Positions 34,463 through 43,623 of a stretch of DNA of 64,000 nt are shown in pieces. Numbering within the stretch: position 1 is the first letter of the stretch; each line of letters begins with the position of its first letter. The position numbers were made by a program, and so were the translations under genes. Origin of the DNA: an uncultured Eggerthella sp. (lineage in GTDB: Bacteria > Actinomycetota > Coriobacteriia > Coriobacteriales > Eggerthellaceae); contig CAUASB010000003.1 in assembly GCA_958431815.1 (NCBI GenBank), positions 1 through 64,000 on the forward strand, in the 5' to 3' direction. A model generated the notes under the pieces. That model was not told the origin of the DNA. It made no database searches and saw only the letters and a program-made list of their open reading frames with translations.

Positions 34463-36802
34463 ATGGCCACGAATACCCATACCTCAACCCCTTCCACGGT
34501 GTATCTTTCTGCGGAAACCCCGAACAAGCACAAGCAGAGCTCGTTGCTTGCCGATGCGGTGTCTTCCATCATTCCCGCAGCCATGTTGGCAGCGATGTTG
34601 CCGGCAATCTCGGCGGGCTGCCTTACCCAAACTGTGCTTGTATGCGCCTTTGCCGCATCGTTTGTGGCTGCCTGCGTTTTCGGCGCAGCCAGCTGCTACG
34701 CAAAGGACCTGCGCCCCGTTAGGTATGCTGCCTTCGTTGTTTCCTTGGCTTCGGTGCTCTTGATACTTGCCGTGCCCAGCATCCGCGAAGGGCTTTTCGC
34801 CTTGTACAACGGCGTGGTATACCGCTTCGACGACGTGTACAGAACGTATTTTCACCTTGCCTCATCAGGCGAATTGGTAACAGGATCGGTGCTGTTCGGC
34901 ATTTGCTTCGGTACTCTTTCGGGCACTCTTTCGTGGGCAGTAACCCGCATGCGCACTTCAAGCATCACCTTGCTTGCGGTGGTAATCCTGTGCGGAGGGT
35001 GCTTGAAACTCAGCAGCGGCATGGGAATCTTGGGGACCGCCTTGGGCTTGTGCGCTTGGCTTTCGCAGTGCCGCCTTACTCAACTGCGCGGATCTTCCTA
35101 CCCGCTTTACTACACTGGGTCGAGCATCGTGTTCAATGTGCTAATCTGCACGTTGCTCTTCGGCGGCATGGCAATGGCTTACAGCCCCATTCCTTCCATC
35201 ACCACCTTCTACACCAATTTCGAGAAGGGCGTTGACCAGCTGCGCTACGGATCAGACACCCTTCCCGAAGGCGACCTTTCCCAGGCACCGGCAATGAACG
35301 ACGGCGAAGAAAACCGCCTTTCCCTTACGGTAGACGGGCAAATATCTGACGACCTGCTGCTTCAGGGCTTTACGGGTGCTACCTTCGAAAACGGCAGCTG
35401 GAAGCCCATCAGCCACACCGCCTATGAAGGCGAATGGAAAGGCATCATGGCATGGCTTTCCAAGCAGGGCTTCACGCCTGCCGAGCAACGCTCGGAATAC
35501 GCAAGAGAAAGCGAGGCGGCAGGCAAAGAGCAACCTGAAACGGCAACTGTGGACGTCGACTCGCAAAATGCCAACTCGCGCTACCTGTACACGCCCTACA
35601 CCATGAGCGCGCTTATTGGCGCAGGGTCGATGGACCAGGACGGCTCTCCGCTCAGCGGCTTCGTCGGCACCCGCAACTACCGCTTCACCATGGACGACGT
35701 CGCCCCAGCAAACGTGTTCGCCGACGCAAGCTGGCTCGCCTCGAGCGATAGCCCCTATGCGCAGGCCGAAAGCGTGTACACCACTTTCGTACGCAATAAC
35801 TACCTCGAGGTAAGCGAAAACGAAAAGGAAGCGGTAAACCAGCTTATTTTCAACGAGGACACCTGGGATTCCTCGGCAGCATCTTCGGAATATGCCGTTA
35901 TCAGCCGCGTGCGCACCATGCTCGACACACTGGCAAGTTACAGCGAAACACCCAGCACACCTGCAAGCGGCGAATCGTTCACTGAGTGGTTCCTGCAAGA
36001 CGCGCGCCAAGGCAATTCAGCCTACTTTGCCACAGTGGCAACCCTCGCTTTCCGCACGGAAGGCATCCCTGCCCGCTACGTTGAAGGGTACCGCGCTGAC
36101 GCTGAGAGCTTGGCGGCGGCAAACCAGGGAGACGGCACGCTTGCGCTGAGCTCGCATGATGCCCATGCATGGGTTGAGATATACCTGAACGGCATCGGCT
36201 GGACCCCCGTTGAGGTAACCCCTGGGTTCTACTCTCAGAATCTTGAGGCAGACAAGGTGATCGACGTTAACGAAGCACGCAGCAATGGCTCGGGCGACAT
36301 CATGCAGTCGGAATCGGTTATGGGAGATATGGACCAGCAGGATTCCACCGATGAACCCGCCCCCGAAGAAATCGTTGCTCAGGTAGCAACGGATATCGCA
36401 ACCGTTGCGCTCTGCCTGCTTATTGTGGTGTTGGGCGTGGTGGCTCAGCGCAGGCTGCGCATCACGCATCGGAACAATCAGATGAACAGCGAAGTGCAAG
36501 GAATTTCTGTGCCAGCGCTGTTTCGTTACCTTACGCTGGTCATGGAAGAAACCGCCATTGAGTTCGACCATACCCGCCCGCTTGACTGCTTGGATTCGCT
36601 TCAGCAGGCATTCCCCGACATCGATCCCGACGAATTCAAGCGCGTGGTGAACCTTCATCAGGCCTATGCCTTCGGCGGACATGAGCTGAAGCCGAATGAG
36701 ATGCGAACGCTACGCCGTTTCACGAAGCGCCTGCACGATTCGCTGCCCCAACCCCAAACCATGTTCCAGCGCATCAAGCGCAAGTATCTGAAAGCTTTGT
36801 AA
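34463..36802 (+). CDS. Transglutaminase-like membrane protein lacking the catalytic cysteine
   Basis: 779 residues: six to seven N-terminal membrane helices (about 30-245), an extracytoplasmic region (245-660) with the transglutaminase-like core, one more membrane helix (about 665-690) and a C-terminal DUF4129-like cytoplasmic tail. The core has GIPARYVEGYRAD (534-546) and DAHAWVEIYLNGIGWTPVEVTPG (566-588), so the histidine (H568) is kept. The usual GxCxxFA is GNSAYFA (517-523): serine 519 replaces cysteine, and the acid position is glutamate (E584). It begins 2 bases after the DUF58 stop. It is probably a binding or scaffold fold rather than a classical thiol enzyme. Confidence 0.87.
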   Translation: MATNTHTSTPSTVYLSAETPNKHKQSSLLADAVSSIIPAAMLAAMLPAISAGCLTQTVLVCAFAASFVAACVFGAASCYAKDLRPVRYAAFVVSLASVLLILAVPSIREGLFALYNGVVYRFDDVYRTYFHLASSGELVTGSVLFGICFGTLSGTLSWAVTRMRTSSITLLAVVILCGGCLKLSSGMGILGTALGLCAWLSQCRLTQLRGSSYPLYYTGSSIVFNVLICTLLFGGMAMAYSPIPSITTFYTNFEKGVDQLRYGSDTLPEGDLSQAPAMNDGEENRLSLTVDGQISDDLLLQGFTGATFENGSWKPISHTAYEGEWKGIMAWLSKQGFTPAEQRSEYARESEAAGKEQPETATVDVDSQNANSRYLYTPYTMSALIGAGSMDQDGSPLSGFVGTRNYRFTMDDVAPANVFADASWLASSDSPYAQAESVYTTFVRNNYLEVSENEKEAVNQLIFNEDTWDSSAASSEYAVISRVRTMLDTLASYSETPSTPASGESFTEWFLQDARQGNSAYFATVATLAFRTEGIPARYVEGYRADAESLAAANQGDGTLALSSHDAHAWVEIYLNGIGWTPVEVTPGFYSQNLEADKVIDVNEARSNGSGDIMQSESVMGDMDQQDSTDEPAPEEIVAQVATDIATVALCLLIVVLGVVAQRRLRITHRNNQMNSEVQGISVPALFRYLTLVMEETAIEFDHTRPLDCLDSLQQAFPDIDPDEFKRVVNLHQAYAFGGHELKPNEMRTLRRFTKRLHDSLPQPQTMFQRIKRKYLKAL

Positions 36803-36812
36803 GGAGCAAGCC

Positions 36813-39800
36813 ATGGCTAATCCTTCGAATCATATTGCAGCAGCCGCTGCCTCTATCGCCCTTGTGGGCGCATTCGGCGCAGGTGCCTTTGCCCTTTCCC
36901 AAGACGGAAGCGAGTTCGACCCGAAGAACTTCGTTTCTGCCTATTCGCAAGGAGCGAACGACCAGAAAGACGGCTATCAAGCCAACCAGTCCGACACCGA
37001 TGCCCAGGCAAACCGCCACGACAATGGAGAGGAAAACAACCAGGCCGATTCCAGCAAGAACTCGGACAAGGCAAACAACGTGCCCTTGGACGGCGCTAGT
37101 GGGACCACTGCCTTGCGCGTTTCAGCCGATGGCTCGGCCGACAGCGGCCTTATTGCCGGAAACGGAAACGGCAACGGCAGCCAGGATGGCACGGGGAACG
37201 GTGCCACAGGCCCGGTAATTGACCCGAGCGTTATTGGCGGCGGTGCCGACAACGGCAACAGCGGCAGCGATTCCAACGCAGGCAACAACAATGGTGGCAG
37301 TACCGACAACAATGGAGGAAACGGCGAAAACAACAACCCTGGCGGCAACACCGGTGGTTACGACGTGCTGCCGCAAGATCCGACGCCTGAAAAGGAAAGC
37401 AGGCTCGACGATAGCTTTATGCCAGCCGACCCCGTTAACAAAGATGGCTTAGCAGACGGCGTAGGCGCTAAAGATATCAATGATGCAGGCATCAATTCCT
37501 TTGCAGGCTCGTACCAAATCTACAAAGGTCAGAAACTTGACCCTTGGTCGATTTTCTGCGCAATCAACACCACCATTACCGTAAAAAAAGACGGCGAAGC
37601 TCGCGTCTACCAGTTCTACTGCGCCAGCAAAGAAGAGTTTGAATCGTATCCCTATTTCAAAATTTCGTACTACCCCCCTGTTGCACCCGATGAGCCGTTC
37701 ACCATCACCGTGGCATACCGCTTCGATTCCAACGGAGAATGGACCTACAAAGATCTTGAAATCGAGCCGGCGGACACCTGCACGTTCATCGTGAGCAGCA
37801 AACTTGACGAAAGCGGAAACCCCATCTGCCTTAAGGAAGACTACGACCCGACTGTCAACCTTCTTGAATACACCGAGAAAGCCCTTGAATCCCTTGATGC
37901 CATCAATGAATCGGGGCAAGCCACCACGCTTATCCTCAATTGGAAGGAAAATGGTAAACCGGTAAGCCTGCTTTACCGGCCAGAGCCCGGCCGTCACGTA
38001 ATCCAAATTGGAGACACTGCCCCCGTGCCCGATGGATGCAACGTTTCACCGCAAATGGCATGGCTCGACGGCATCGACGGTCTGTGCTATCTGCAAACGC
38101 TTACCACTACCGATTCTGATAGTCCCGTCTACTCACTCGATGAAGACGATCTTGTCACCCTTACGGTGCCTGATGGCATCCAGTCCATCGATGCGTCTAT
38201 GGGCGATAGGTGGATTTACGCCGACAAGATTGTAATTCCCGCATGCACGCTGAACATTAACGCCACCGACTCTGCTTTCTTCGTTGCCAAACGATATGTT
38301 GTCGATGGGAACAACCAGGCATTTTCCGCTACCGACGATGGCATTCTTACCAACAAAGCAGGAGACGAATACTTGGGCATACCCCTTGAAATTCCCGAGC
38401 TGGTTGTGCCAGAGGGAATAACCAAAGTCTGTTTGCCCAACGCCAGCACAGGAGATGATACCTTCAACAAGGTAATCATTGAAGCAGCTTCAGAGGACAC
38501 TATCCCCGAAATTGAATTCAGCCCCTGGGAAGCCCATTCCTTCGTAATCAAAGACGACCTGCTGGGTTGCTTTGCCAACAAATACCACGATTATTTCGCT
38601 CAAGATGAGGGCAATGTTCTGTCCATCGAATCCGAACCAGATACGCAGCTCTACTACAAAGACAGCTTCATGCGTACCGACGACACGCTGTATACCGTCG
38701 TGGATTCTAACGCAACCTCGTTATCGGTCGATGAAGGCGTGCATATTCGAAAAGGTTGCTTTGCCAACAATCAAGCCCTTAACACCCTCCTTCTTTCAGG
38801 CAATGCAACACCGACCTTTGAAGAGGGATGTTTTGAGGGCAGCAACATTTCGGAAATCATCTGCGCGAGCGAAGAGCAACGAAGCAACGTGGAGCAGCAA
38901 CTTGCAGCCTCCGGCATTAGCGACGTAGAAGCCATCGTGATGGAAACCTCGCAAGAGGGCTATTCCTACTTCGACGATGGAGACGACATAACCATCCTGA
39001 AAGCACCTGATGGCGTAGAGGAATTCACGGGCGTTATCACCGCCGCAGACGGCACACAGCTGAAGGCAACCGCGCTCTACCCCGATCTTTTCGCCAACTG
39101 CGATTCCCTGAAGTGGGCAATCCTCGATGAAAGCGTTACTTCCATTGGAGATCGTGCCTTCTACTCCTGCCCCAACCTGCAAGGTATCTTCGTCTCCAAC
39201 AAAGACACGGTTACCTTTGGCGAAAGTGCATACGCAAATTGCGACAGCATACGCTTTGTTGCCTCGCGTGCCAAGAATGCAAGCTTCGCAACATACGACA
39301 CTCCCAATTATGGACAATGCATTCTCTGGTGCCTTGATGGCGCAGAAGGATACTATTTCAGTTACTTCGATAAATCGGTGGTTGACGATTTCCAAATAAG
39401 CAAAGTATGCGATGGGGACTACGCCCTGTATGCATGCCAGCAATCCAATCCGTTTATCCTTCTGGGCGTTGGCAACACCATGCCCAGCGGAAGCACGCTT
39501 GCTCTAGACAAGAACATCGTGCAGATTTGGGCAGCAACGTTCAAGGACATAGAAACCGACTACACCATCAACTGGGAGGATTTGGCAAACCTCGCCTTCA
39601 TCAATGACGATGTTTTCCATATTACCGACCCCAACGCTAACAGCGGCGGCATAAACGGCAAAGTCACTATTAATGTGCCAGACCAGAATGCTGAAATTGG
39701 CGATACCGCCTTCGCTCACAGCAACATAACCGCATTCGAATCCAAAGCGAAGTGGCTCAGCCTTGGCATGAACGCCTTCAGCTATTCACCCAACTTGAAA

Positions 39801-40622
39801 ACCGTGAAGATCGATGCGGAACCCAGCGACCCCAGCGATGAAAACGCCGTTACGCACCTGTACTCGAACACCTTCGATGGCTGCAACGCGCTTACCACCA
39901 TCGAACTTACCAGCGCAAAGCCGATGGAACTCATTCTTCAGAAAGACACGAGCGTTAAAGCGCCTTTCCGCTTTAACGCTGAATTGTCTCAAGAAGAAGA
40001 GGCCCAGCAGATATTTCTCAAGGTCCCCGAAGGGTCGGAGCAGGCTTATATCGATGCTTGGATCTATCGCTTTGCAGGCTACGCAGATTACGACGAGATG
40101 CGCACAGCCGTTGCCCGTCAGCTGTATGTAGATTCCGACTATCAAACCGAACCCACTGAAGACGAGATCCGCCAAGCGGTTTCCGACCAGTTGCTTCCCG
40201 TGGAAAACCGCATGCGCACCATGATGCACATCGATCAGGTCGAAAAGACTACCGTGGCGCTTCCCGATGCCAACAGCAGCGGCGACATCGACTACGGCGA
40301 TGATTCGAAGGGCGCTGTTGATCCTGGCGAGGCCACCGATCCCGGCTCCGGCGAGGGAACCAGTACGGGCGACGAGTCCGCAAAGGAGGAAAAGCCGGGT
40401 TCTGACAATGAAGGCAGCGGCACGGGTACGGATGCAGATGCGAGTGGCACAAGCGGTACCGATGCCGCCACCAAACCCGACAACCCTTCGGATAACGAAC
40501 CTGCCGCTGGTGCTGGCAGCACTGAAGGTGCAGGGGCAACTACAGAACCCGACAACGCTTCATCCGGCAACACACTCGATGAGCTCAACGCCACAAGCAC
40601 CGAAAAAGCTTCCGCAGAATAA
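36813..40622 (+). CDS. Large BspA-type leucine-rich-repeat surface protein
   Basis: 1269 residues. An N-terminal hydrophobic signal or anchor (about 7-29), a Gly/Asn/Asp/Ser-rich low-complexity stretch (40-200), then a long extracellular part with BspA-like leucine-rich repeats, for example VTSIGDRAFYSCPNLQGIFV, FGESAYANCDSIRFV and NTFDGCNALTTIELTS. The C-terminus (about 1150-1269) is another low-complexity Gly/Thr/Ser/Glu-rich region. No LPxTG motif, C-terminal helix or wall-binding repeat was seen, so it is held by the N-terminal segment or released. It follows the transglutaminase-like gene by 10 bases, AAGGAG before ATG, and ends the operon. Adhesion is the usual role of such proteins. 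Confidence 0.87.
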   Translation: MANPSNHIAAAAASIALVGAFGAGAFALSQDGSEFDPKNFVSAYSQGANDQKDGYQANQSDTDAQANRHDNGEENNQADSSKNSDKANNVPLDGASGTTALRVSADGSADSGLIAGNGNGNGSQDGTGNGATGPVIDPSVIGGGADNGNSGSDSNAGNNNGGSTDNNGGNGENNNPGGNTGGYDVLPQDPTPEKESRLDDSFMPADPVNKDGLADGVGAKDINDAGINSFAGSYQIYKGQKLDPWSIFCAINTTITVKKDGEARVYQFYCASKEEFESYPYFKISYYPPVAPDEPFTITVAYRFDSNGEWTYKDLEIEPADTCTFIVSSKLDESGNPICLKEDYDPTVNLLEYTEKALESLDAINESGQATTLILNWKENGKPVSLLYRPEPGRHVIQIGDTAPVPDGCNVSPQMAWLDGIDGLCYLQTLTTTDSDSPVYSLDEDDLVTLTVPDGIQSIDASMGDRWIYADKIVIPACTLNINATDSAFFVAKRYVVDGNNQAFSATDDGILTNKAGDEYLGIPLEIPELVVPEGITKVCLPNASTGDDTFNKVIIEAASEDTIPEIEFSPWEAHSFVIKDDLLGCFANKYHDYFAQDEGNVLSIESEPDTQLYYKDSFMRTDDTLYTVVDSNATSLSVDEGVHIRKGCFANNQALNTLLLSGNATPTFEEGCFEGSNISEIICASEEQRSNVEQQLAASGISDVEAIVMETSQEGYSYFDDGDDITILKAPDGVEEFTGVITAADGTQLKATALYPDLFANCDSLKWAILDESVTSIGDRAFYSCPNLQGIFVSNKDTVTFGESAYANCDSIRFVASRAKNASFATYDTPNYGQCILWCLDGAEGYYFSYFDKSVVDDFQISKVCDGDYALYACQQSNPFILLGVGNTMPSGSTLALDKNIVQIWAATFKDIETDYTINWEDLANLAFINDDVFHITDPNANSGGINGKVTINVPDQNAEIGDTAFAHSNITAFESKAKWLSLGMNAFSYSPNLKTVKIDAEPSDPSDENAVTHLYSNTFDGCNALTTIELTSAKPMELILQKDTSVKAPFRFNAELSQEEEAQQIFLKVPEGSEQAYIDAWIYRFAGYADYDEMRTAVARQLYVDSDYQTEPTEDEIRQAVSDQLLPVENRMRTMMHIDQVEKTTVALPDANSSGDIDYGDDSKGAVDPGEATDPGSGEGTSTGDESAKEEKPGSDNEGSGTGTDADASGTSGTDAATKPDNPSDNEPAAGAGSTEGAGATTEPDNASSGNTLDELNATSTEKASAE

Positions 40623-40623
40623 G

Positions 40624-40659
40624 AAGAAGCCCGTCTGGAATGAACCAGGCGGGCTTCTT
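40624..40659. terminator. Terminator between the surface-protein operon and hypB
   Basis: 15-bp stem (40624-40638, 40645-40659) with one G-U pair on the plus strand and a 6-base loop; ends CTTCTT. Lies between convergent genes and may work in both directions. Confidence 0.82.
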
Positions 40660-40685
40660 GCATGTAGGAATATAACCGCTGAAAC

Positions 40686-41336
40686 TTACAGCGCGCGGAT
40701 CTTTTCAGCAAGCCAGGTGGCCCACTCTTCCACCCCTTCGCCGCTGGTTGCGGAAATGGGGAAAATAGGTGCCTGCGGGTTCAAGTTGGCAATGTGGTCG
40801 TAGAACAGATCTTTGTCGAAGCTGAACACTGGCAGGGTGTCTACCTTGTTAAGCACGATGGCCGAAGATGCCTGGAACACACCTGGATACTTCAAGGGCT
40901 TGTCGTCACCTTCCGGCACGGAAAGAATCATGGCCTTCATGTTCTCGCCCAAGTCGAAGTCGGTAGGACACACCAAGTTGCCCACGTTTTCGATGATGAT
41001 AAGGTCGAGCTTGTCTAAGTCGAGCACATCGACGGCACGGCGGATCATATCGCTTTCCAGGTGGCACGCACCGCCGGTGTTGATCTGCACAGCGGCAATG
41101 CCTTGTGCCTTGATCTTCTCAGAATCGACCGAAGAAGCGATGTCGCCTTCGATAACCGCGATGTTGAACTCGTCACGCAGCGCTTCGATAGTTGCCAGAA
41201 TGGTAGACGTCTTGCCGGAGCCGGGCGAAGCCAGAAGATCCAGCACGAACACTTTCTTTTCAGCAAACAGCTCGCGATTGCTCTTCGCCAGCTTGTCGTT
41301 CTTGTCGAGGATAGGTTGTTTCATATCAATCTGCAT
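40686..41336 (-). CDS. hypB: Hydrogenase nickel incorporation GTPase HypB
   Basis: 216 residues. P-loop ASPGSGKTS (36-44), GDIASSVDSEKI switch, GGACHLES with the C91-H92 metal-binding pair of the G domain, ENVGNLVCP with the second cysteine, and NKVDTLP (NKxD). It lacks the N-terminal histidine-rich stretch found in some HypB proteins, so nickel storage is unlikely. With HypA it inserts nickel into [NiFe]-hydrogenase. The start at 41336 has GGGAGG six bases upstream. The other hyp genes are not in the window. Confidence 0.96.
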   Translation of the reverse strand: MQIDMKQPILDKNDKLAKSNRELFAEKKVFVLDLLASPGSGKTSTILATIEALRDEFNIAVIEGDIASSVDSEKIKAQGIAAVQINTGGACHLESDMIRRAVDVLDLDKLDLIIIENVGNLVCPTDFDLGENMKAMILSVPEGDDKPLKYPGVFQASSAIVLNKVDTLPVFSFDKDLFYDHIANLNPQAPIFPISATSGEGVEEWATWLAEKIRAL

Positions 41337-41455
41337 TGATTGCCTCCCTTACGTTTGGAACGCCCACGTCTTGCGGTGCCACCGGGGTACCTTCCCAGGG
41401 CAAAACCGAGCAGGCAGCTCAAGTTTATTCGGCCGAATCCGTCCGAAAGGACGCC

Positions 41456-41839
41456 CTATTGGGCGCCCTGAGTATCAGGCTCTTCATCTTCATCGGGAAT
41501 GTCCACTTCGATGGAATCGATGCGCATTTCCTTGCCGGCAATAAGCTGGGTAAACCCGCTTCCGCACTTCGGACATGTTACATGGTAGCGGTCGTGCGTG
41601 TATTCGTTGCCGCATTCAAGGCACGTGCTTACCGGCTGGATCATATTGATCTTGAACTCAGCCCCTTCACACATGGTGCCCTCGGAAAGCGCCTCGAAGG
41701 CAAAGCGCAGCGCGTCTTCAACCGCTTCCGTCATCACGCCAACGGAAAGGTCGATTTCCAACACCTTGTCGGCACCAGCGTTACGGGCGGCCTCTTCAAC
41801 CGATTCCATAACGCCTGTCATGATTCCAAGCTCGTGCAT
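41456..41839 (-). CDS. hypA: Hydrogenase maturation nickel metallochaperone HypA
   Basis: 127 residues from ATG 41839. MHELGIM supplies the N-terminal nickel site (His2), and two CxxC pairs (C73/C76, C89/C92) form the structural zinc site. An acidic tail (IPDEDEEPDTQGAQ) follows the usual end. Starts 2 bases after the tatC stop and is presumably translated from the tat operon; hypB follows 119 bases downstream. Confidence 0.96.
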   Translation of the reverse strand: MHELGIMTGVMESVEEAARNAGADKVLEIDLSVGVMTEAVEDALRFAFEALSEGTMCEGAEFKINMIQPVSTCLECGNEYTHDRYHVTCPKCGSGFTQLIAGKEMRIDSIEVDIPDEDEEPDTQGAQ

Positions 41840-41841
41840 GG

Positions 41842-42708
41842 TTACTTGCCTTCGCTTTCCTCGTTGCCCCACAGGTGCTCTTGGTAGCGCTTCTTCAGGT
41901 CTTTGAGTTCTGCGCGCGCCTCTTCAGCTTCAAGCGCTTCTGCCTTTTCGGCTTCTTCCTTGCTCTTGATGCGACGGCGAAGGCCAATGCGAGCAGCCAA
42001 CAAGCTGATTTCGTAGAGGACTACCATAGCGGCGAACATCAGGCCCATGGTAACCGGCGAAGCGTCAGGGGTTACCGCGGCAGAGAACACCAGCAGGCCC
42101 ACGTACACGCCACGCCAGCTGGCGCGCAGCTTCTTGTACGGCACTACGCCGAACATCACCAGGTAGAACACCACCAGCGGCATTTCAAAGCCGATGCCGA
42201 AGCCCAGCTCGAACTTGATGATGATATCCACCCACTGGCCCGCTTCGGGCAAGATGGTGGCAAAACCCGAGGCTTGGTCGGTAAGCCACTGGAACGCTGG
42301 GTTCAAGATAACGCAGTAGCAGAACACTGTGCCAATGATGAACAACGCCAGCGCGGCAATGAACGTCGGCAAAAACCACTTGCGCTCACGCGGCTTCAAG
42401 GCAGGCAGGAAAAATGCCAAGATCTGCCACAGCGTGATGGGCGCCGTTGCCACCACAGCCGTCCACAGCGCCACACTGATGCGCACGGCAAAAGCGTCGA
42501 AGGCGCCCAACACGTTGAGCATCACATCACCGTTGCTGTCGGTGGGCATGAATTCAGCCACAGGGGCAAGCAGGAACTGCACCACGGTACCGGTAGAAAG
42601 GTAGAACACGCAGGTAGCCACCACCAAGCACACGATGATACGCACAAGACGCATGCGCAGCTCGCCCAAGTGTTCCATAAGCGACATGCGCGCTGGACCG
42701 ATTGCCAT
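41842..42708 (-). CDS. tatC: Sec-independent protein translocase TatC
   Basis: 288 residues with six membrane helices. MSLMEHLGELRMRLVRI is the signature N-terminus that binds the twin-arginine signal; FFLPALKPRERKWF and FELGFGIGFEMPLVVFYLVMFGVV follow, then SPVTMGLMFAAMVVLYEISLLAARI. A charged coiled-coil tail (after about 245) extends beyond the E. coli length. TatC recognises twin-arginine precursors in the cytoplasmic membrane. It lies 3 bases downstream of the tatA/B-type gene; hypA follows at once. Confidence 0.96.
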   Translation of the reverse strand: MAIGPARMSLMEHLGELRMRLVRIIVCLVVATCVFYLSTGTVVQFLLAPVAEFMPTDSNGDVMLNVLGAFDAFAVRISVALWTAVVATAPITLWQILAFFLPALKPRERKWFLPTFIAALALFIIGTVFCYCVILNPAFQWLTDQASGFATILPEAGQWVDIIIKFELGFGIGFEMPLVVFYLVMFGVVPYKKLRASWRGVYVGLLVFSAAVTPDASPVTMGLMFAAMVVLYEISLLAARIGLRRRIKSKEEAEKAEALEAEEARAELKDLKKRYQEHLWGNEESEGK

Positions 42709-42711
42709 ACG

Positions 42712-43254
42712 CTATTCGCCTCCCTTCGGAGCCGCATCCTGCATCTGAGCTGCACGGGGGGCGGGCTTTACCGGCTTGGTGCCAAACAGCTCGTCAGGGG
42801 TAAGAGCGGGTGCCTTTGCGGCAGCATTAGTAGCCTTGGGGGCGGGCTTTGCGGCAACAACGCCATCGGCAGAGCTGTCTGCCTGTGCGTTCTGCTTTTC
42901 CAGCTCTTCGGCCTTCTTCGCTGCCTCTTCCTTCATGGCAGCGCGATTTGCCTCGATTTCCTGGCGCTTCAAACGCTCGGCGCGTTCCTTGTCGTAGCGA
43001 GCCTTGCGCTCGGCAAACGTTTCCTGAGATGCATGGGGTGCAGGTTTCGAAGACCCCTGGGCAGCCTTTTTGGTGCCTGCGTCAGGGTCCAAAACCTCGT
43101 CGTTGATAACCGCCTTCATCTCTTCCTGCGCCTTCTTGAACTTGTTAAGCGCAGCGCCCAACGTTTTCGCTATCTCAGGTAGCTTGTCGGGGCCGAAGAT
43201 CAAGAACGCGAACAGCAAGATTATGAACAGCTCAAAGCCGCCAATGCCGAACAC
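42712..43254 (-). CDS. TatA/TatB-type translocase subunit
   Basis: 180 residues. One N-terminal helix with MFGIGGFELFIILLFAFLIFGP, the FGP hinge and an amphipathic helix (KLPEIAKTLGAALNKFKKAQEEMK), followed by a long Lys/Glu/Ala-rich tail. The E at position 8 and length favour a TatB-like protein; TatA is not excluded because Gram-positive Tat systems often have one such subunit. Partner of TatC, coded directly downstream. Confidence 0.9.
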   Translation of the reverse strand: MFGIGGFELFIILLFAFLIFGPDKLPEIAKTLGAALNKFKKAQEEMKAVINDEVLDPDAGTKKAAQGSSKPAPHASQETFAERKARYDKERAERLKRQEIEANRAAMKEEAAKKAEELEKQNAQADSSADGVVAAKPAPKATNAAAKAPALTPDELFGTKPVKPAPRAAQMQDAAPKGGE

Positions 43255-43322
43255 GTGAACTTCCTTATCTCTTTACCTCGCCCAGCCATAGCGGCGGACG
43301 GTACATGGCTTGCTGATTGCGC

Positions 43323-43526
43323 TTACTGGTTCCCACCCAGGAACATAAGGCCCATCGTGGGAAGAGACAGCGCCAGAATCAAAATGACGCACACCGCGAT
43401 AACGAAAACGCGCTTGATAAGCTCGTCGCGCTTTTTCTTCTCTTCTTCGATGCGCTTGCGCTCCAAGGCACGCTCTTCGCGCTCCTTGAGCTGCTTTGCC
43501 GTCATCTTCTGTTTGCCTTTAGCCAT
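43323..43526 (-). CDS. Small basic coiled-coil single-pass membrane protein
   Basis: 67 residues: a Lys/Glu/Arg-rich coiled-coil (2-37) followed by one membrane helix (about 39-60) and a short outer tail. Upstream of the tat genes on the same strand (68 bases from the tatA/B start) and downstream of the amidohydrolase-like gene. No family was recognised; it could be a Tat-accessory or an unrelated membrane peptide. Confidence 0.65.
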   Translation of the reverse strand: MAKGKQKMTAKQLKEREERALERKRIEEEKKKRDELIKRVFVIAVCVILILALSLPTMGLMFLGGNQ

Positions 43527-43623
43527 GTAATCTCTTCTCTGAATGTGTGGTCACCTTAACGCACGGCGCGCAAGAATACACCCCTCTTTTCGACCAGAGG
43601 GGCCAATGCAGCCTGTGGCTTGC

